A stretch of 64,000 nucleotides of DNA from Gammaproteobacteria bacterium. Lineage in GTDB: Bacteria; Pseudomonadota; Gammaproteobacteria; SZUA-152. The stretch's first letter is position 1; every line of letters begins with the position of its first letter. Location: NCBI GenBank assembly GCA_021647505.1, contig JAKIUN010000003.1, positions 43,759-107,758 on the forward strand. Reading direction: 5' to 3'. Made by a program: the position numbers and the translations under genes. Positions 18,961 through 29,447 of this stretch are shown here, piece by piece. A model generated the notes under the pieces. The model was not told where the DNA came from. It did not search any database and saw nothing but the letters and a program-made list of their open reading frames with translations.

Positions 18961-20010
18961 TTATAGCGCGAATTCTGGAAGGCGGCCGAGGAGTTTAGCG
19001 ACGGGAGCGGGCAACCCGCCGGGGGCGGTGTCCTGAGGGTGGTGCCACAGCCAGCTGTTGTCACGCACGGCATGGGTGGAGACGAGATGGGCGTGCACCG
19101 GAGTGATGTGGAGATGAAAGTGGCTGAAGGTGTGGCGCAATGACGGCCAATGAGCGGCCTCTTCCACTTGCAACCCCCATTGCTCGCGGCCGGCTTCGGT
19201 GACGTTGCTGCCGGCAGGCAGTTCCGGCAGGCTGAGCAGTCCGCCCCAGATGCCGGTGGGCGGGCGGCGCTGAAGCAATATCCGGCCTTCGCTGTCTTGC
19301 AGCAGGAGCATCACTGTTTCGCGTACCGGCAGGGTTTTCTTCGGCTTGCGGCCGGGGAAGTCGGTCTGTCGGCCTTCGATGCGGGCACGGCAGGCGACGG
19401 CCAACGGACATCTGTTGCAGCCTGGCCGGCTGTGGGTGCAGACGGTGGCGCCGAGATCCATCATGGCTTGGTTGAAGTCAGCACTGCGCTGGTGCGGTGT
19501 CAGTCGTTCGGCGTGATCCCACAGTGCACTGAGCACGGCGCTTTTTCCCGGCCAACCTTCCAGTGCATAGTAGCGTGACAGCACCCGCTTGCAGTTGCCA
19601 TCGAGGATGGCGTGGTGCTGATTCAGGGCCAGTGACAGGATAGCGCCAGCGGTGGAGCGGCCGATACCGGGCAAGGCTTGTACCTGCTTGATGTCTTCGG
19701 GGAAGTGGCCACCGTGTTCGTTGCGCACGATCTGTGCCGCGCGGTGCAGATTGCGTGCGCGGGCGTAGTAGCCAAGCCCGGACCAGTGTAAGAGCACGGT
19801 GTCCAGATCCGCCACCGCCAGTGTCTCAATGTCGGGGAAGCTGGTTATGAAGTGCTCGAAATAGGGGATCACCGTGGCCACCTGGGTCTGCTGTAGCATG
19901 ATTTCCGAGACCCACACGCGATAGGGCGTGATCTCACGCTGCCAGGGCAGGTCGTGGCGGCCGTGGTGGCTGAACCAGTCCAGCAGGTGGCGGGCGAAGT
20001 TGCCGCCCAT
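18961..20010 (-). CDS. mutY: A/G-specific adenine glycosylase
   Basis: WFSHHGRHDLPWQREITPYRVWVSEIMLQQTQVATVIPYFEHFI, LPGIGRSTAGAILSLAL, and [4Fe-4S] motif CTHSRPGCNRCPLAVAC. Confidence 0.95.
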   Translation of the reverse strand: MGGNFARHLLDWFSHHGRHDLPWQREITPYRVWVSEIMLQQTQVATVIPYFEHFITSFPDIETLAVADLDTVLLHWSGLGYYARARNLHRAAQIVRNEHGGHFPEDIKQVQALPGIGRSTAGAILSLALNQHHAILDGNCKRVLSRYYALEGWPGKSAVLSALWDHAERLTPHQRSADFNQAMMDLGATVCTHSRPGCNRCPLAVACRARIEGRQTDFPGRKPKKTLPVRETVMLLLQDSEGRILLQRRPPTGIWGGLLSLPELPAGSNVTEAGREQWGLQVEEAAHWPSLRHTFSHFHLHITPVHAHLVSTHAVRDNSWLWHHPQDTAPGGLPAPVAKLLGRLPEFAL

Positions 20011-22364
20011 CAGCGGAATAGGCCCTTGAGCGCCTTGTCGGCTTCCTCTTTCAGCTTTTCCTTGGCCTTTTCACGTTCCTTGACCACCGCCTTGTCGGTC
20101 TTCTCCTTGAGCTTTTTCTTCTGCTGATCCAACTTTTGCTTGGCCTTGGCGTTCATCACCGACTTGAGATCCAGGTTGATTTTGGGATCGGCGAAGGGCC
20201 CCTTGATGCGGATGGGGATGGGCAGACCCCTGAGTTGTTCCAGATCTTTGCCGGCCTGGCCGGTGGCGGTGTTGACGATGGTACTGACGAGCCGGTAGTC
20301 GAGGCGCTCCTTCGGCAGATCCACCGTGCCTTCGCCGCTGATGCGCAGTAGTGGCGTCTTGGCGGACAGATCCTTGTTGGTCACCACGCCATCGGCGATA
20401 GACACGCTGGCTGTGATCTCGGCGAAATCGGTTCGTTTCAGTTCCTCGGGAGGTGCCGGCTTGCCCTTTAGCTTGGCCTGGGCGCTGCGTAACATGTGAC
20501 CAATATTGATGCCTGTGACAGAACCGTCGAGGAATTGCATCTGTGCGCTGCCGTTGAGGGTCTTCATCATCGCTTCGGGCTCACTGCCCAAGGTGGTGAT
20601 CTTGGCCTGCAGATTGGCGGTGCCGGAGATAGGGTCATCACCATTAACGTCTTTCAGCAGCGGGCCGGCCTGCACATTTTTGATGACTTCGTCGAGACTG
20701 ATTTTTGGCGTGTCGCTGCGTACATCCATGCGGATGTCGCCGGCATAACTGCCGCCGTAGAGATTGGCCTGTAGCGGGTGCAGGCGTAGCTGGCCGCCCT
20801 TGGCCTTGAGTACTAGCAGGATGTCGGCCAGTTGTGCATTGGCGGCCTTGAGCTTGCCGATGGTGATGCGGCCATCCACGTCCAGCGCGCGCAGGGGCTC
20901 CAGCGGCAGACCGGCGGCCTCTACGGCGGCTCCGGCGGGCACGGGCACGGGCGGGGTGTCGGGCTTTGGCGGCAGGTAGCGATCCACGTCAATGCCATCG
21001 ATGGCGAGATTGAAGCGGATGGCGGGCTGCGCGAAGTTGCTCACGGTGGCGTTGCCGGTGAGCTGTGTATCGTCGGCGGCCAGGCTGAGCTCTTGTAGTT
21101 CGATGGCGTCCAGCGAACCATCGAAGGTCAGGGAGAGACTGGCCTTATTGAGTACCTGTGGGTCGCTGGTTTCCGGTAGCTCGATATTGGCGCTGCCAGC
21201 CAGCTGACGGGGTGAGAACTCCGCGATACTGAGTTGACCGTGGGCCTGCGGGGCGTCGATGATCTGCGTGGCTTCGATATTGCTGTCGATTTGCAGACCA
21301 GCGGCCTTGATCTGTAAGGTTTTGACCGTTGCTGTTTGTTTATCTATGCTCCATAAAGCCTCCATTGAGAGTGAGGACTCACTTATAAGCTGGCTGGGGA
21401 GGTCGGCTGGTAGCAGACTGGCGAGGGCCTGAGGGTCGCTGATGTCGATGCGGATGCGGGCGTCGCCGTTCTGCCACTGCTCAAGACGTATATCACCGCG
21501 CAGCTCCGTGCCGAGGACATCGATTTGCAGATCGGAAATAGTGGCCTGCTGCGTGCCGAGGTTGGCCGCGACTTCGGCACCGAGGCGCAGGCTCAGCGGG
21601 CTGACCGGCAGGGTCTCGCCCTGGCTGTCGATGGTCAGCTGCAGGCCGCTGAGCTGGAGCTGTTGTAAGGCGTCGTCGATATCAACACGGGTGGAGAACT
21701 CAATGTGGTTGCGCAGCGCGGGTTCGCGGGTTTCTACGTCCAGTGAGAGGTGGATATCTACGGGTTCGCCCAGGGCCAGGGCGCCGGTCTGTAGCTGCAG
21801 ATTGTCGATGGTTATGTGCTGACCGCCTTGCTGGTCGTCCCAGACGATACGGGCATCACTCAGTTCGATGCCACCGATGGCTAGCGCCGCCAGCGGTGGT
21901 GGGGCGGGTTCATTCGTCGATGGGATTTTCTCCGCCGGGGCTTCGGTAGCTTCCGCGGGTTGGCCGATGAGGTCATCCCAGTTGCTGCTGCCATCGGCGT
22001 GGCGCGCCAGATTCAGCTGTAGGCCGTGCAGCAGGATGGTCTTCATCTCCAGCTGGCGTTTAAACAACGGCAGCAGCTTGACCTTGATGTCCACGGCCTT
22101 GACCTGTGCCATGGGCTGGTCGCCAAATCCCGCTGCGTTGCCCAGCCGGGTTTGGCCCAGAGACAGGCCTAGCCAGGGGAACACGGAAAGCTCCAGGTTG
22201 CCAGTGATATTCAGCTCGCGGCCGGTGGCATCGTGTACCGCCGTGGTGATGTCGTCTTTATAGTCATTGGGGTCGACGAACAGCAGTATGCTGATCAGTG
22301 TGAAGATAATGAGCAGTACGGCGGCGCTCAGGGTATAAAGGGTGATCTTGAGAAATTTGGGCAT
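20010..22364 (-). CDS. AsmA family protein
   Basis: N-terminal TM then FVDPNDYKDDITTAVHDATGRELNITGNLELSVFPWLGLSLGQTRLGN; C-terminal AsmA-like repeats. Start at ATG 22364. Confidence 0.9.
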   Translation of the reverse strand: MPKFLKITLYTLSAAVLLIIFTLISILLFVDPNDYKDDITTAVHDATGRELNITGNLELSVFPWLGLSLGQTRLGNAAGFGDQPMAQVKAVDIKVKLLPLFKRQLEMKTILLHGLQLNLARHADGSSNWDDLIGQPAEATEAPAEKIPSTNEPAPPPLAALAIGGIELSDARIVWDDQQGGQHITIDNLQLQTGALALGEPVDIHLSLDVETREPALRNHIEFSTRVDIDDALQQLQLSGLQLTIDSQGETLPVSPLSLRLGAEVAANLGTQQATISDLQIDVLGTELRGDIRLEQWQNGDARIRIDISDPQALASLLPADLPSQLISESSLSMEALWSIDKQTATVKTLQIKAAGLQIDSNIEATQIIDAPQAHGQLSIAEFSPRQLAGSANIELPETSDPQVLNKASLSLTFDGSLDAIELQELSLAADDTQLTGNATVSNFAQPAIRFNLAIDGIDVDRYLPPKPDTPPVPVPAGAAVEAAGLPLEPLRALDVDGRITIGKLKAANAQLADILLVLKAKGGQLRLHPLQANLYGGSYAGDIRMDVRSDTPKISLDEVIKNVQAGPLLKDVNGDDPISGTANLQAKITTLGSEPEAMMKTLNGSAQMQFLDGSVTGINIGHMLRSAQAKLKGKPAPPEELKRTDFAEITASVSIADGVVTNKDLSAKTPLLRISGEGTVDLPKERLDYRLVSTIVNTATGQAGKDLEQLRGLPIPIRIKGPFADPKINLDLKSVMNAKAKQKLDQQKKKLKEKTDKAVVKEREKAKEKLKEEADKALKGLFR

Positions 22365-22601
22365 GAGAGACTCGCGGGTTGTGCAGTTGCCGCTAGCGTA
22401 ACGCATGGCGTGGTTGATTTCGATTCGCTGCGGGCGCTGAAATCGAACCACAGGCCAAATGAATTAGCCAGATAATATGTTCGATACGAAATTACCTGGA
22501 TTCAGCCAAGGGATAATCCTGGTGTCGGTGTCCGGCCCGGCTCTAGAGCTACCTCTCCAAAAGTGGCTCAAATTGGCTCTCATAAAGCGCTGATGAACTC
22601 T

Positions 22602-22817
22602 TCATTGACAAAATAGCTTTTCAAGCGGCGCCACATCTGGCGCGTCACCTTTGGCAGCACGCTGTAAAATACTCGGCACAGGAAGGGGTTCACGAAAACG
22701 GACGGGGCGGGAAACCCAAGTCGCAATAGGCCCGCTCGGTATGAATTGAGTGTGCAGATGACGCATCAGATTGCTCATTTCCGCCAGCAGCTTTTTGCCC
22801 GATATTTGGGTTGACAT
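22602..22817 (-). CDS. Small hypothetical protein
   Basis: 71-codon ORF MSTQISGKKLLAEMSNLMRHLHTQFIPSGPIATW... No family recognised. Confidence 0.3.
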   Translation of the reverse strand: MSTQISGKKLLAEMSNLMRHLHTQFIPSGPIATWVSRPVRFREPLPVPSILQRAAKGDAPDVAPLEKLFCQ

Positions 22818-23031
22818 AATAGTGAATTACACATAGGGTGAAACCAATAATCTACGCCTGAATTTCATGGAATAATTAAGATATCAGGGCAAATGGACGT
22901 ATTTTTATGTGATTTTCGAGTGTTTTTGCCTGATTTTTGGTTGAACACTGCAGGAAAGCAGGGCGATTATGCTTGCTACCAATTAAGTTACCTTCAAAAG
23001 GTTTATCAGTAACCCTGCTGTTATAGTGCTA

Positions 23032-23685
23032 TTATAGCATCAAGCCATAAATGATGGTAATTCCAATGGTGTAAGCAGCGAGAATGAATACATTGATCGG
23101 GTTTCCAGAAAGTTTTGGTGTTTTTATCTGGGATACGTTTAAGGCTGCGAGAGAGACTCCACTAGCATAGAGAATGACAGAAAAAATACTCTGGCTAAAT
23201 AGACCTTCAAACAAAAAGATGAAAACTAGGATAATATTGTTGTTATCCAAAGCTAGTCCCGTGTATTTGCTTCCACCAGCAAGACCAAAAGTACTGAAGT
23301 AACTCAGTCGTAATGCACTTGCGGCAAGCATTACAAATGCACCCGGCAAGTAGATAAGTTCAAAATTACCATAGCTCATGAGCAGAATAGCAGGTGCAAC
23401 ACCGTAGCTGACAATATCAATTAATACATCGAGTTGCCCTCCAAATATGCGGTCATTTCCAGTGCGCCCTTTCATTCTACGGGCAATGAGGCCGTCGGCC
23501 CAATCAAAAGCAACCGCCCAGATCATACCAATCATCGCAGCTGCGTAAAGTCCGGATATACTGTAATAAATAGCGAGAAGGGTGCAGGCTAGCCCGGCTA
23601 GCGAGCAAGTATTAGGCAGATCCTTGGCGTAGGAGAGGATCGAATTTGGTTGTGATTCTTGAGTTTCAGGGGTTTCGATGGTCAT
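23032..23685 (-). CDS. CDP-alcohol phosphatidyltransferase family protein
   Basis: FDWADGLIARRMKGRTGNDRIFGGQLDVLID carries the CDP-OH-P motif (DxxDGxxAR...GxxxDxxxD); multiple TM segments. Confidence 0.85.
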   Translation of the reverse strand: MTIETPETQESQPNSILSYAKDLPNTCSLAGLACTLLAIYYSISGLYAAAMIGMIWAVAFDWADGLIARRMKGRTGNDRIFGGQLDVLIDIVSYGVAPAILLMSYGNFELIYLPGAFVMLAASALRLSYFSTFGLAGGSKYTGLALDNNNIILVFIFLFEGLFSQSIFSVILYASGVSLAALNVSQIKTPKLSGNPINVFILAAYTIGITIIYGLML

Positions 23686-23777
23686 TGTTTACCTTTATAT
23701 CCAAGTAGGCGTTATAGCTAGAATGCGGCGGCGGTATGTTAACATGTTTGATTTTGTCTAGAGGTGGGAATTTAACA

Positions 23778-24200
23778 ATGCTTGTCTATACGGTTGGAAC
23801 TTGGGACTTACTTCATGTTGGTCATTTGGCGTTACTCAGGCATTGTAAAACATTAGGTAATACGGTCGCAGTTGGGGTCGCCTCGGATGAGGTAGTAGCG
23901 AGTTATAAATTTAAACCTCCTGTCATTCCTCTAGAACAGAGAATAGAAATGCTTAAAGCTTTACGTAGCGTTGATATTGTACGTCCCTATCATGAGCTGG
24001 AATACACGTCAGCATGTAAAGAATTAGATGTAGATATTTTTGTTATTGGAGAGGATTGGGGGAGTAAATCTCATAATATTGAAGTTGAGACTTTTCTAAA
24101 GGAAGCAGGTAAGTCCATTGTTCAGGTTAGCTATCACCCTCAAACTTCATCTACAAAAATAAAAGAAAGCACGATCGCACAACTTTCCATAGCGGTATAA
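23778..24200 (+). CDS. Cytidylyltransferase family protein (glycerol-3-phosphate cytidylyltransferase-like)
   Basis: VYTVGTWDLLHVGHLALLRHCKTLG has the HxGH motif; STKIKEST resembles the RTxGISTT region. Confidence 0.85.
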   Translation: MLVYTVGTWDLLHVGHLALLRHCKTLGNTVAVGVASDEVVASYKFKPPVIPLEQRIEMLKALRSVDIVRPYHELEYTSACKELDVDIFVIGEDWGSKSHNIEVETFLKEAGKSIVQVSYHPQTSSTKIKESTIAQLSIAV

Positions 24201-24439
24201 AATTCGTCAGTCAGATAGGCATATAAGCATCAAGAGCAGAAAAATAGAAAAATGGGGTCAGACTCGAATTAATTTCTTATGGGTTAATTCTTTCTGTTAG
24301 CTGTTGAAATATACAGTAGTTTGGTTGCGCTTTGAAGGTGAATATAATATAAATCAAAGTGATTCATTTAACCGCGTTACTTTGGCGTCTACCTGTTGTT
24401 ATATATAAGATAGGAAAATTCATGCTCAGGCTTGAAGGC

Positions 24440-24790
24440 TTGAAGGAAAAATTGCATTAATTACTGGTGCAGCTAGAGGAATTGGTCAAGCTATTGCTGA
24501 ATTATTCTCTGTTGAAGGCGCACAGGTAATCTTGTCTGATATAAATGATGAGATTGGGCAAGAAGTAGCAAACAAAGTTGGTGTAAACTCTAAATACATT
24601 CATCTAGATCAGGTATTGTCGGGATTTCTGTTGCTACAGCATATGCCTCAAGCAAAGCCGCAGTATGAAACCATACAAAATCAGTAGCCCTGTATTGTGC
24701 ACAGAAATCCTATCCCATTCGGTGCAGCTCAATCCATCCTGGTGCAATATTCACACCAATATAGGATGCTATGCTTGATGGGGGACTGCG
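24440..24790 (+). pseudogene. Short-chain dehydrogenase/reductase, internally deleted
   Basis: KIALITGAARGIGQAIAELFSVEGAQVILSDINDEIGQEVANKVGVNSKYIHLD, then a jump to [39 protein letters not shown]. The middle of the fold is missing and a stop follows SKAAV. Confidence 0.75.
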
Positions 24791-24814
24791 CTTGGTAGTG
24801 CGGTGGCCGGGATG

Positions 24815-25354
24815 TTACTGCTCATTTCCCTTGCCCACGTCTATATCCTGTACCGCTGCCAGTTGCCCGTTTGATGGTGGTTTTGCCACCGGCATACAGC
24901 TGGACAGCGTTAACTGTGGTGGCTCAAAAGAGAAGGTGAAGTTACCCGCCTTGCGCAGCCCGCTGAGCCCCAGAATGTGTCGTGTACGTCCAGGAAATAC
25001 GGCGGCTTCCACATCATGCAGCTCACAATTGTCGCCCAGGCGAATCATGTCGAGGCGATATACGGCAACCCGTTTGCGCTGGCCGTTGGCGAGGATGCCG
25101 ATAAGATTTCTGACGAAGCTGGCCCGGCCCTGTTCCTGCAGCATCGCCAGGCTATGTTCGTTGATAGTGTTATAGCTGGAGCCCGTATCGACAAGAAAAT
25201 CGACCGCCCCAACCCCCATAATCTCACCCTGCACGTAGAATGTTTTGGCACTCTTCTCCGTCATCGGCACGATATGGTCGACAGGTACTGCCGCAGAAGC
25301 ATTACCCGCGACAAACAGCAACAGCCCACATAGCACTCGCCGAACTGGTATCAC
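24815..25354 (-). CDS. Retropepsin-like aspartic protease family protein, secreted
   Basis: Signal-like N-terminus; VDFLVDTGSSYNTINEHSLAML motif. Confidence 0.75.
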   Translation of the reverse strand: MIPVRRVLCGLLLFVAGNASAAVPVDHIVPMTEKSAKTFYVQGEIMGVGAVDFLVDTGSSYNTINEHSLAMLQEQGRASFVRNLIGILANGQRKRVAVYRLDMIRLGDNCELHDVEAAVFPGRTRHILGLSGLRKAGNFTFSFEPPQLTLSSCMPVAKPPSNGQLAAVQDIDVGKGNEQ

Positions 25355-25699
25355 CGGTCATTCCCTCCCTCGTAGTGCGCCACTGTGCCAGACGACCTGC
25401 TTCTGTTGTTATATAACGGCAGTCTGGCGGACAATCTTGAGTAGGGGTATAGCGGCCGAAACGCCAGTGCAGTTGCGTGTAGACTCTGCGGAGGAATGTG
25501 GCGGCTTCCGGCGAACCAGCGTGATATGTCATATTGAATGCGTCCATACCCACATTCAGTGCATGAGGCACGATGCACCACAACAGATATAAGACCTGTA
25601 CCCTTAACGCTAGTCAAGATCCAGTTTAGTGTTTCATGCTGAATGCAGACTGAATTCAGATGTAGATAAGAATGGCGAGGGAGGGCCGTACCATCAAAA

Positions 25700-27055
25700 T
25701 CAATTTTGCCGAAACAACGCTGCTTCCAGCTGGTGGCGGTGCAGTAGCTTGTAAAAATCGGTGCGGTTGCGCTGTGCCAGGCGGGCAGCCTGGCAGACGT
25801 TGCCGCGGGTCATTTTCAGAACCTGTACGAGGTAGTCGCGCTCGAACTGACTGACAGCTTCACCCAGCGGTAGTACCTCCCGGCCTTTGCCGCGCAGGGC
25901 GCGTTGCACAAGACTGGCGGAGATAGCCGGGGAAGTGGTCAGGGCCGAGACCTGTTCCACGACGTTGAGCAGCTGGCGGATGTTACCGGGCCAGGGGGCG
26001 GCCATGAGTAGCTCCATGGCTTCGCGTGAGAAGGAGCGAGCCTGGCAGTTTTTGCTGCGTTGTCGCAGTTGGCCGAGGAAATGGTTGGCAAGCAGGGGGA
26101 TATCTTCACAGCGCTCGGCCAGGGAGGGCAGTTCCAGCATGACGACATTGAGGCGGTAGTAGAGATCTTCACGGAATCTACGCTCGCCGATGGCGGCCTC
26201 AAGGTCGCAGTGAGTGGCGGAGATGATGCGTACGTCTACCGGCAGCGCCTGGGTCATACCTAGTGGCCGCACCTCGCCCTCTTGCAGCACGCGCAGCAGC
26301 TTGCTCTGAAACTCCAGCGGCATGTCGCCGATTTCGTCGAGAAACAGGGTGCCGCCGTTGGCGGCTTCGAATAGGCCCGAGTGGTTGCGGTCGGCGCCGG
26401 TGAAGGCGCCCTTGCGATGGCCGAACAACTCTGACTCCAGTAGGGCCTCGGGGATAGCGGCACAGTTGATGGCGACGAAAGGGCCCTTGTGGCGTGGGCT
26501 GGCGGCGTGGATGGCTTGTGCCAGGCGTTCTTTGCCGGTGCCGCTTTCACTTTGTATAAGGATGCTGACGTCCGTCTGCGCGACTCGCCAGGCCTGTTTC
26601 AGCAATTCATCCATACGCGGGCTGGTGGTGACGATTTCGCGCCGCCATGCTTGGTCTTCGTCGTCATTGCCGCTATCTGTCTGTGGCCCTGCATGGTGCA
26701 GGGCGGCGGTGATGTTTTCCAGCAATTGCTGGCTGTCGAAGGGCTTGGTCAGATAGCTGAAGACACCCTTTCGAGTGGCGTCCACGGCATCGGGGATGGT
26801 GCCGTGGGCGGTAAGGATGATCACTGGCAGTGAGGGGTAGCTGGTGTGTACTTCGTTGAACAGGGCGAGGCCGTCCATGCCTTCCATGCGCAGGTCGGTA
26901 ATGATGACCTGGGGTTGGAAGGTGGACAGACGGGCCAGGGCCTGGCGGCCGTTGGCAGCCGTCACCACCGTGAAGCCAGCGGCTTTGAGGCGCATGGAGA
27001 GTAGCCGCAACAGACTGGCGTCGTCGTCAACGAGGAGTATTTTATTTTTGCTCAT
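25700..27055 (-). CDS. glrR: Sigma54-dependent response regulator, GlrR-like
   Basis: REC domain, [14 protein letters not shown] and [31 protein letters not shown] (sigma54 interaction), C-terminal Fis-type HTH. Downstream of kinase and YfhG-like gene as in the glrK-yfhG-glrR operon. Start [12 protein letters not shown] at 27055. Confidence 0.85.
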   Translation of the reverse strand: MSKNKILLVDDDASLLRLLSMRLKAAGFTVVTAANGRQALARLSTFQPQVIITDLRMEGMDGLALFNEVHTSYPSLPVIILTAHGTIPDAVDATRKGVFSYLTKPFDSQQLLENITAALHHAGPQTDSGNDDEDQAWRREIVTTSPRMDELLKQAWRVAQTDVSILIQSESGTGKERLAQAIHAASPRHKGPFVAINCAAIPEALLESELFGHRKGAFTGADRNHSGLFEAANGGTLFLDEIGDMPLEFQSKLLRVLQEGEVRPLGMTQALPVDVRIISATHCDLEAAIGERRFREDLYYRLNVVMLELPSLAERCEDIPLLANHFLGQLRQRSKNCQARSFSREAMELLMAAPWPGNIRQLLNVVEQVSALTTSPAISASLVQRALRGKGREVLPLGEAVSQFERDYLVQVLKMTRGNVCQAARLAQRNRTDFYKLLHRHQLEAALFRQN

Positions 27056-27695
27056 GGGCTTTTGCTCCCTTCCTGTCGGATGCCGGATTTTCGACTGCAC
27101 GTTCTTTTGCGTTGATGTCCTGTTCGATGGATTTCAGCTGATCCAGTTGTGACTGCTGGGCCTGAACTTGTTTCTTTAGGGATGTTGCAGTGGCTTGTAT
27201 CTGCTGGAGTTCTTTTGTCAGTACCTGTGCGCGGCTCTTTTCCCGGGCGAGTGACTCCTCCAGCAACATCTGCCTTGCCAGCAAACGCTGATGTTCGGCC
27301 AGGCTATCCGTGAGCAATCGCTGGCGGTCAGCCAGACTATCTGCCAATTGTTGCGCCAGTCCCCGTTGTGGGTGCTGCGCTGTGGCGGGATCGGCAAGAA
27401 AACCTGTCAGAAGTCTGGCGGCCTCCGCGTCATCGCGGAAGGGGGTGTCGGGCTTGCAGAGCAACAGTGCCAGGCGTAGACGGTTGCAGGCGTCGTCCAG
27501 CCCCCCAGTTGGTTGCAGTGCCTGGCGCAATTCCCGTCCGTCGTTGGCGGACAGGCGAGAAGCCAAGGAGTAGTATTCAACAACATCGCCACAGCTTTCG
27601 GTTTTGGCCGGCAGTGGACTATTGCTGAATGGCAGCGGTGCGCAGGCGCTTAGTAGTAACAACGCAAGAATCGTCCCGGCTTGCTGACGGATCAT
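27042..27695 (-). CDS. YfhG/QseG-like lipoprotein
   Basis: Lipobox LLLSACAPL, coiled-coil C-terminal half, position between glrK and glrR. Confidence 0.65.
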   Translation of the reverse strand: MIRQQAGTILALLLLSACAPLPFSNSPLPAKTESCGDVVEYYSLASRLSANDGRELRQALQPTGGLDDACNRLRLALLLCKPDTPFRDDAEAARLLTGFLADPATAQHPQRGLAQQLADSLADRQRLLTDSLAEHQRLLARQMLLEESLAREKSRAQVLTKELQQIQATATSLKKQVQAQQSQLDQLKSIEQDINAKERAVENPASDRKGAKAHEQK

Positions 27696-27718
27696 GAAAT
27701 TACCTGTCTCCTGTTCAT

Positions 27719-29185
27719 TTATTCATTGTGTTTGCCATCCAGTGGCAGGGTAACGCGCAGATGTGCCCCGGCCCCGTTATTCTGAACCGTGATATCGCCC
27801 CGATGCAGGCGGGCGTAGCGCTGGGCGATGGCCAGTCCCAGTCCGGTGCCTTTTACATGGCTACGCGGCGACTGTCGGCCCTGAAAAAAGGGCTCGAATA
27901 TTTGTTGTCGCTCTGTGCTTGGGATGCCGGGTCCATCATCTATGACATCGATCTGGGCATGATCGTTCGCGCTTCGCAGGCTGATTCGAATCTGTCCGCC
28001 ATCCGGTGAGTATTTAATAGCGTTGGATAACAGGTTATCGAGCAGGGTGCGCAACTGTTCACGCTCTCCACACAGGCTAACCGCTTGCAGTTCGCGGTGC
28101 ACGGAAATTTTTCGTGCCTGCAGCGCCAGGCGGTGTTTATCGATGATCTCCGGTAGCAGCGTGTGCAATTCGACGGTTTCTTGACGCAGCAGACTTCGTT
28201 GTGCCAGGGCTGCGTTGAAATTCAGCAGGGCCTCTACTTGTGTCTGTAGCTGGAGACTGCTCTCGCGCAGAATGTCGGCGACTTCCGCTTGTTCGCTGTT
28301 AAGCGTACCGACCACTTCCTCGCGGAGCAATTCCACGCCCTCACGGATGGCCGTCAGTGGTGTTTTCAGCTCGTGGGAGACGTGGTGTAAAAAGGCCTGT
28401 TTCTGTTCGTCCAGTTCGGACAACCGCTGGCGCAGCCAGTCGAGTTGCTCGCTGAGTTCACGGATGTCTTGTGGGCCGCCGACTGTCACCGCCGTCGTTA
28501 ATTCGCCGGCACCGAGGCGGCGGATGACCGTCCCCAGGCGGCGCAGCGGACGACTAATGAGGAGGCTGAAGATGACTGCCAGGATCAGCGCCAGTGGAAT
28601 CAGCCCCAGTGCCTGCCATAGTAATTGACGCTGTACACTTTCAACTTGGCGGGTCATGACATTGCTCTCTTCGGCGATCATCTGCGTGACCTCGAAGGGA
28701 ATTGGCCTCGCCAGTCGGGTAAGGTCGTGTTTTTCCGTCAGCCGTTGCGGTAGACCCGCCGGTAGTTTTTCAGGCATCTCGGCGACCTCATGAAGTTGGT
28801 GGTACAGGGCTTCCTCCTGCTGGCGCAATTGTGACAACCGCTGTGCCAGGCTCTCGGTCAGGGTTAAATCTTCCAGATGGGCCATGGCCTTGGCGAGCTG
28901 GCTGCGTTGATCTTCATAGCGTTGCAACACGGCGGGATCGCGCAGAACCAGGTATTGGCCGGTGCTGCGTTCCATATTCAGCACCTGGGTCATGATGATG
29001 CGGCTGGCCTCGACTGCCCGGGATGAATCTCGCACGGCGAGTTGCATCTGCACCGAAAGCTTGTCGATGAGCATAAATGTGTTTACCAGTGCCGCTGCAA
29101 GCGGTAGCGCGGCAAGGAAAAAGCCAATCAGTGCCAGTTGAAAGATCGAAGTGGGCAGGGTGAGCCGCATGGCGTGATTCATCAC
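27719..29185 (-). CDS. glrK: Sensor histidine kinase, GlrK-like
   Basis: TM segments, HAMP, HHVSHELKTPLTAIREGVELL, NAIKYSP, DDGPGIP, GTGLGLAIAQRYARLH. Confidence 0.85.
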   Translation of the reverse strand: MMNHAMRLTLPTSIFQLALIGFFLAALPLAAALVNTFMLIDKLSVQMQLAVRDSSRAVEASRIIMTQVLNMERSTGQYLVLRDPAVLQRYEDQRSQLAKAMAHLEDLTLTESLAQRLSQLRQQEEALYHQLHEVAEMPEKLPAGLPQRLTEKHDLTRLARPIPFEVTQMIAEESNVMTRQVESVQRQLLWQALGLIPLALILAVIFSLLISRPLRRLGTVIRRLGAGELTTAVTVGGPQDIRELSEQLDWLRQRLSELDEQKQAFLHHVSHELKTPLTAIREGVELLREEVVGTLNSEQAEVADILRESSLQLQTQVEALLNFNAALAQRSLLRQETVELHTLLPEIIDKHRLALQARKISVHRELQAVSLCGEREQLRTLLDNLLSNAIKYSPDGGQIRISLRSANDHAQIDVIDDGPGIPSTERQQIFEPFFQGRQSPRSHVKGTGLGLAIAQRYARLHRGDITVQNNGAGAHLRVTLPLDGKHNE

Positions 29186-29401
29186 CGGTTACCAGCTAGC
29201 CTGGTTGGGGAGTGGAAAATGATGTGCGCAACGGAGCCAGTATGAGACACTACACTAGAATAGCACCCAAAAAAATAGCCCTAAAAAACCCCATCCGTGG
29301 AATTTTATTAGAGCCGAAGGCATAAGTTAGAAGATTGAGCCCTCTTAACGCGCGCTGCCAATGGAGTGGCGAGCGATCAACGCATCCTTGCGTCGTGATG
29401 G

Positions 29402-29447
29402 GCCCCTACTCTCTGAGAGAGAGGAAGAGTGGAATGAGTAGGGGCCG
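29402..29447. repeat. Hairpin with 11 bp perfect arms
   Basis: GGCCCCTACTC (29402-29412) and GAGTAGGGGCC (29437-29447). Confidence 0.7.

Noticed and set aside
14574-25354. Two retropepsin-like proteases (14574..15092 and 24815..25354) as parts of one system
   Set aside because: They are 10 kb apart with unrelated neighbours; both are ordinary members of widespread families.
25360-25650. Overlapping short minus-strand ORFs upstream of glrR-proximal protease gene
   Set aside because: No RBS, no consistent frame preference and no recognisable protein.
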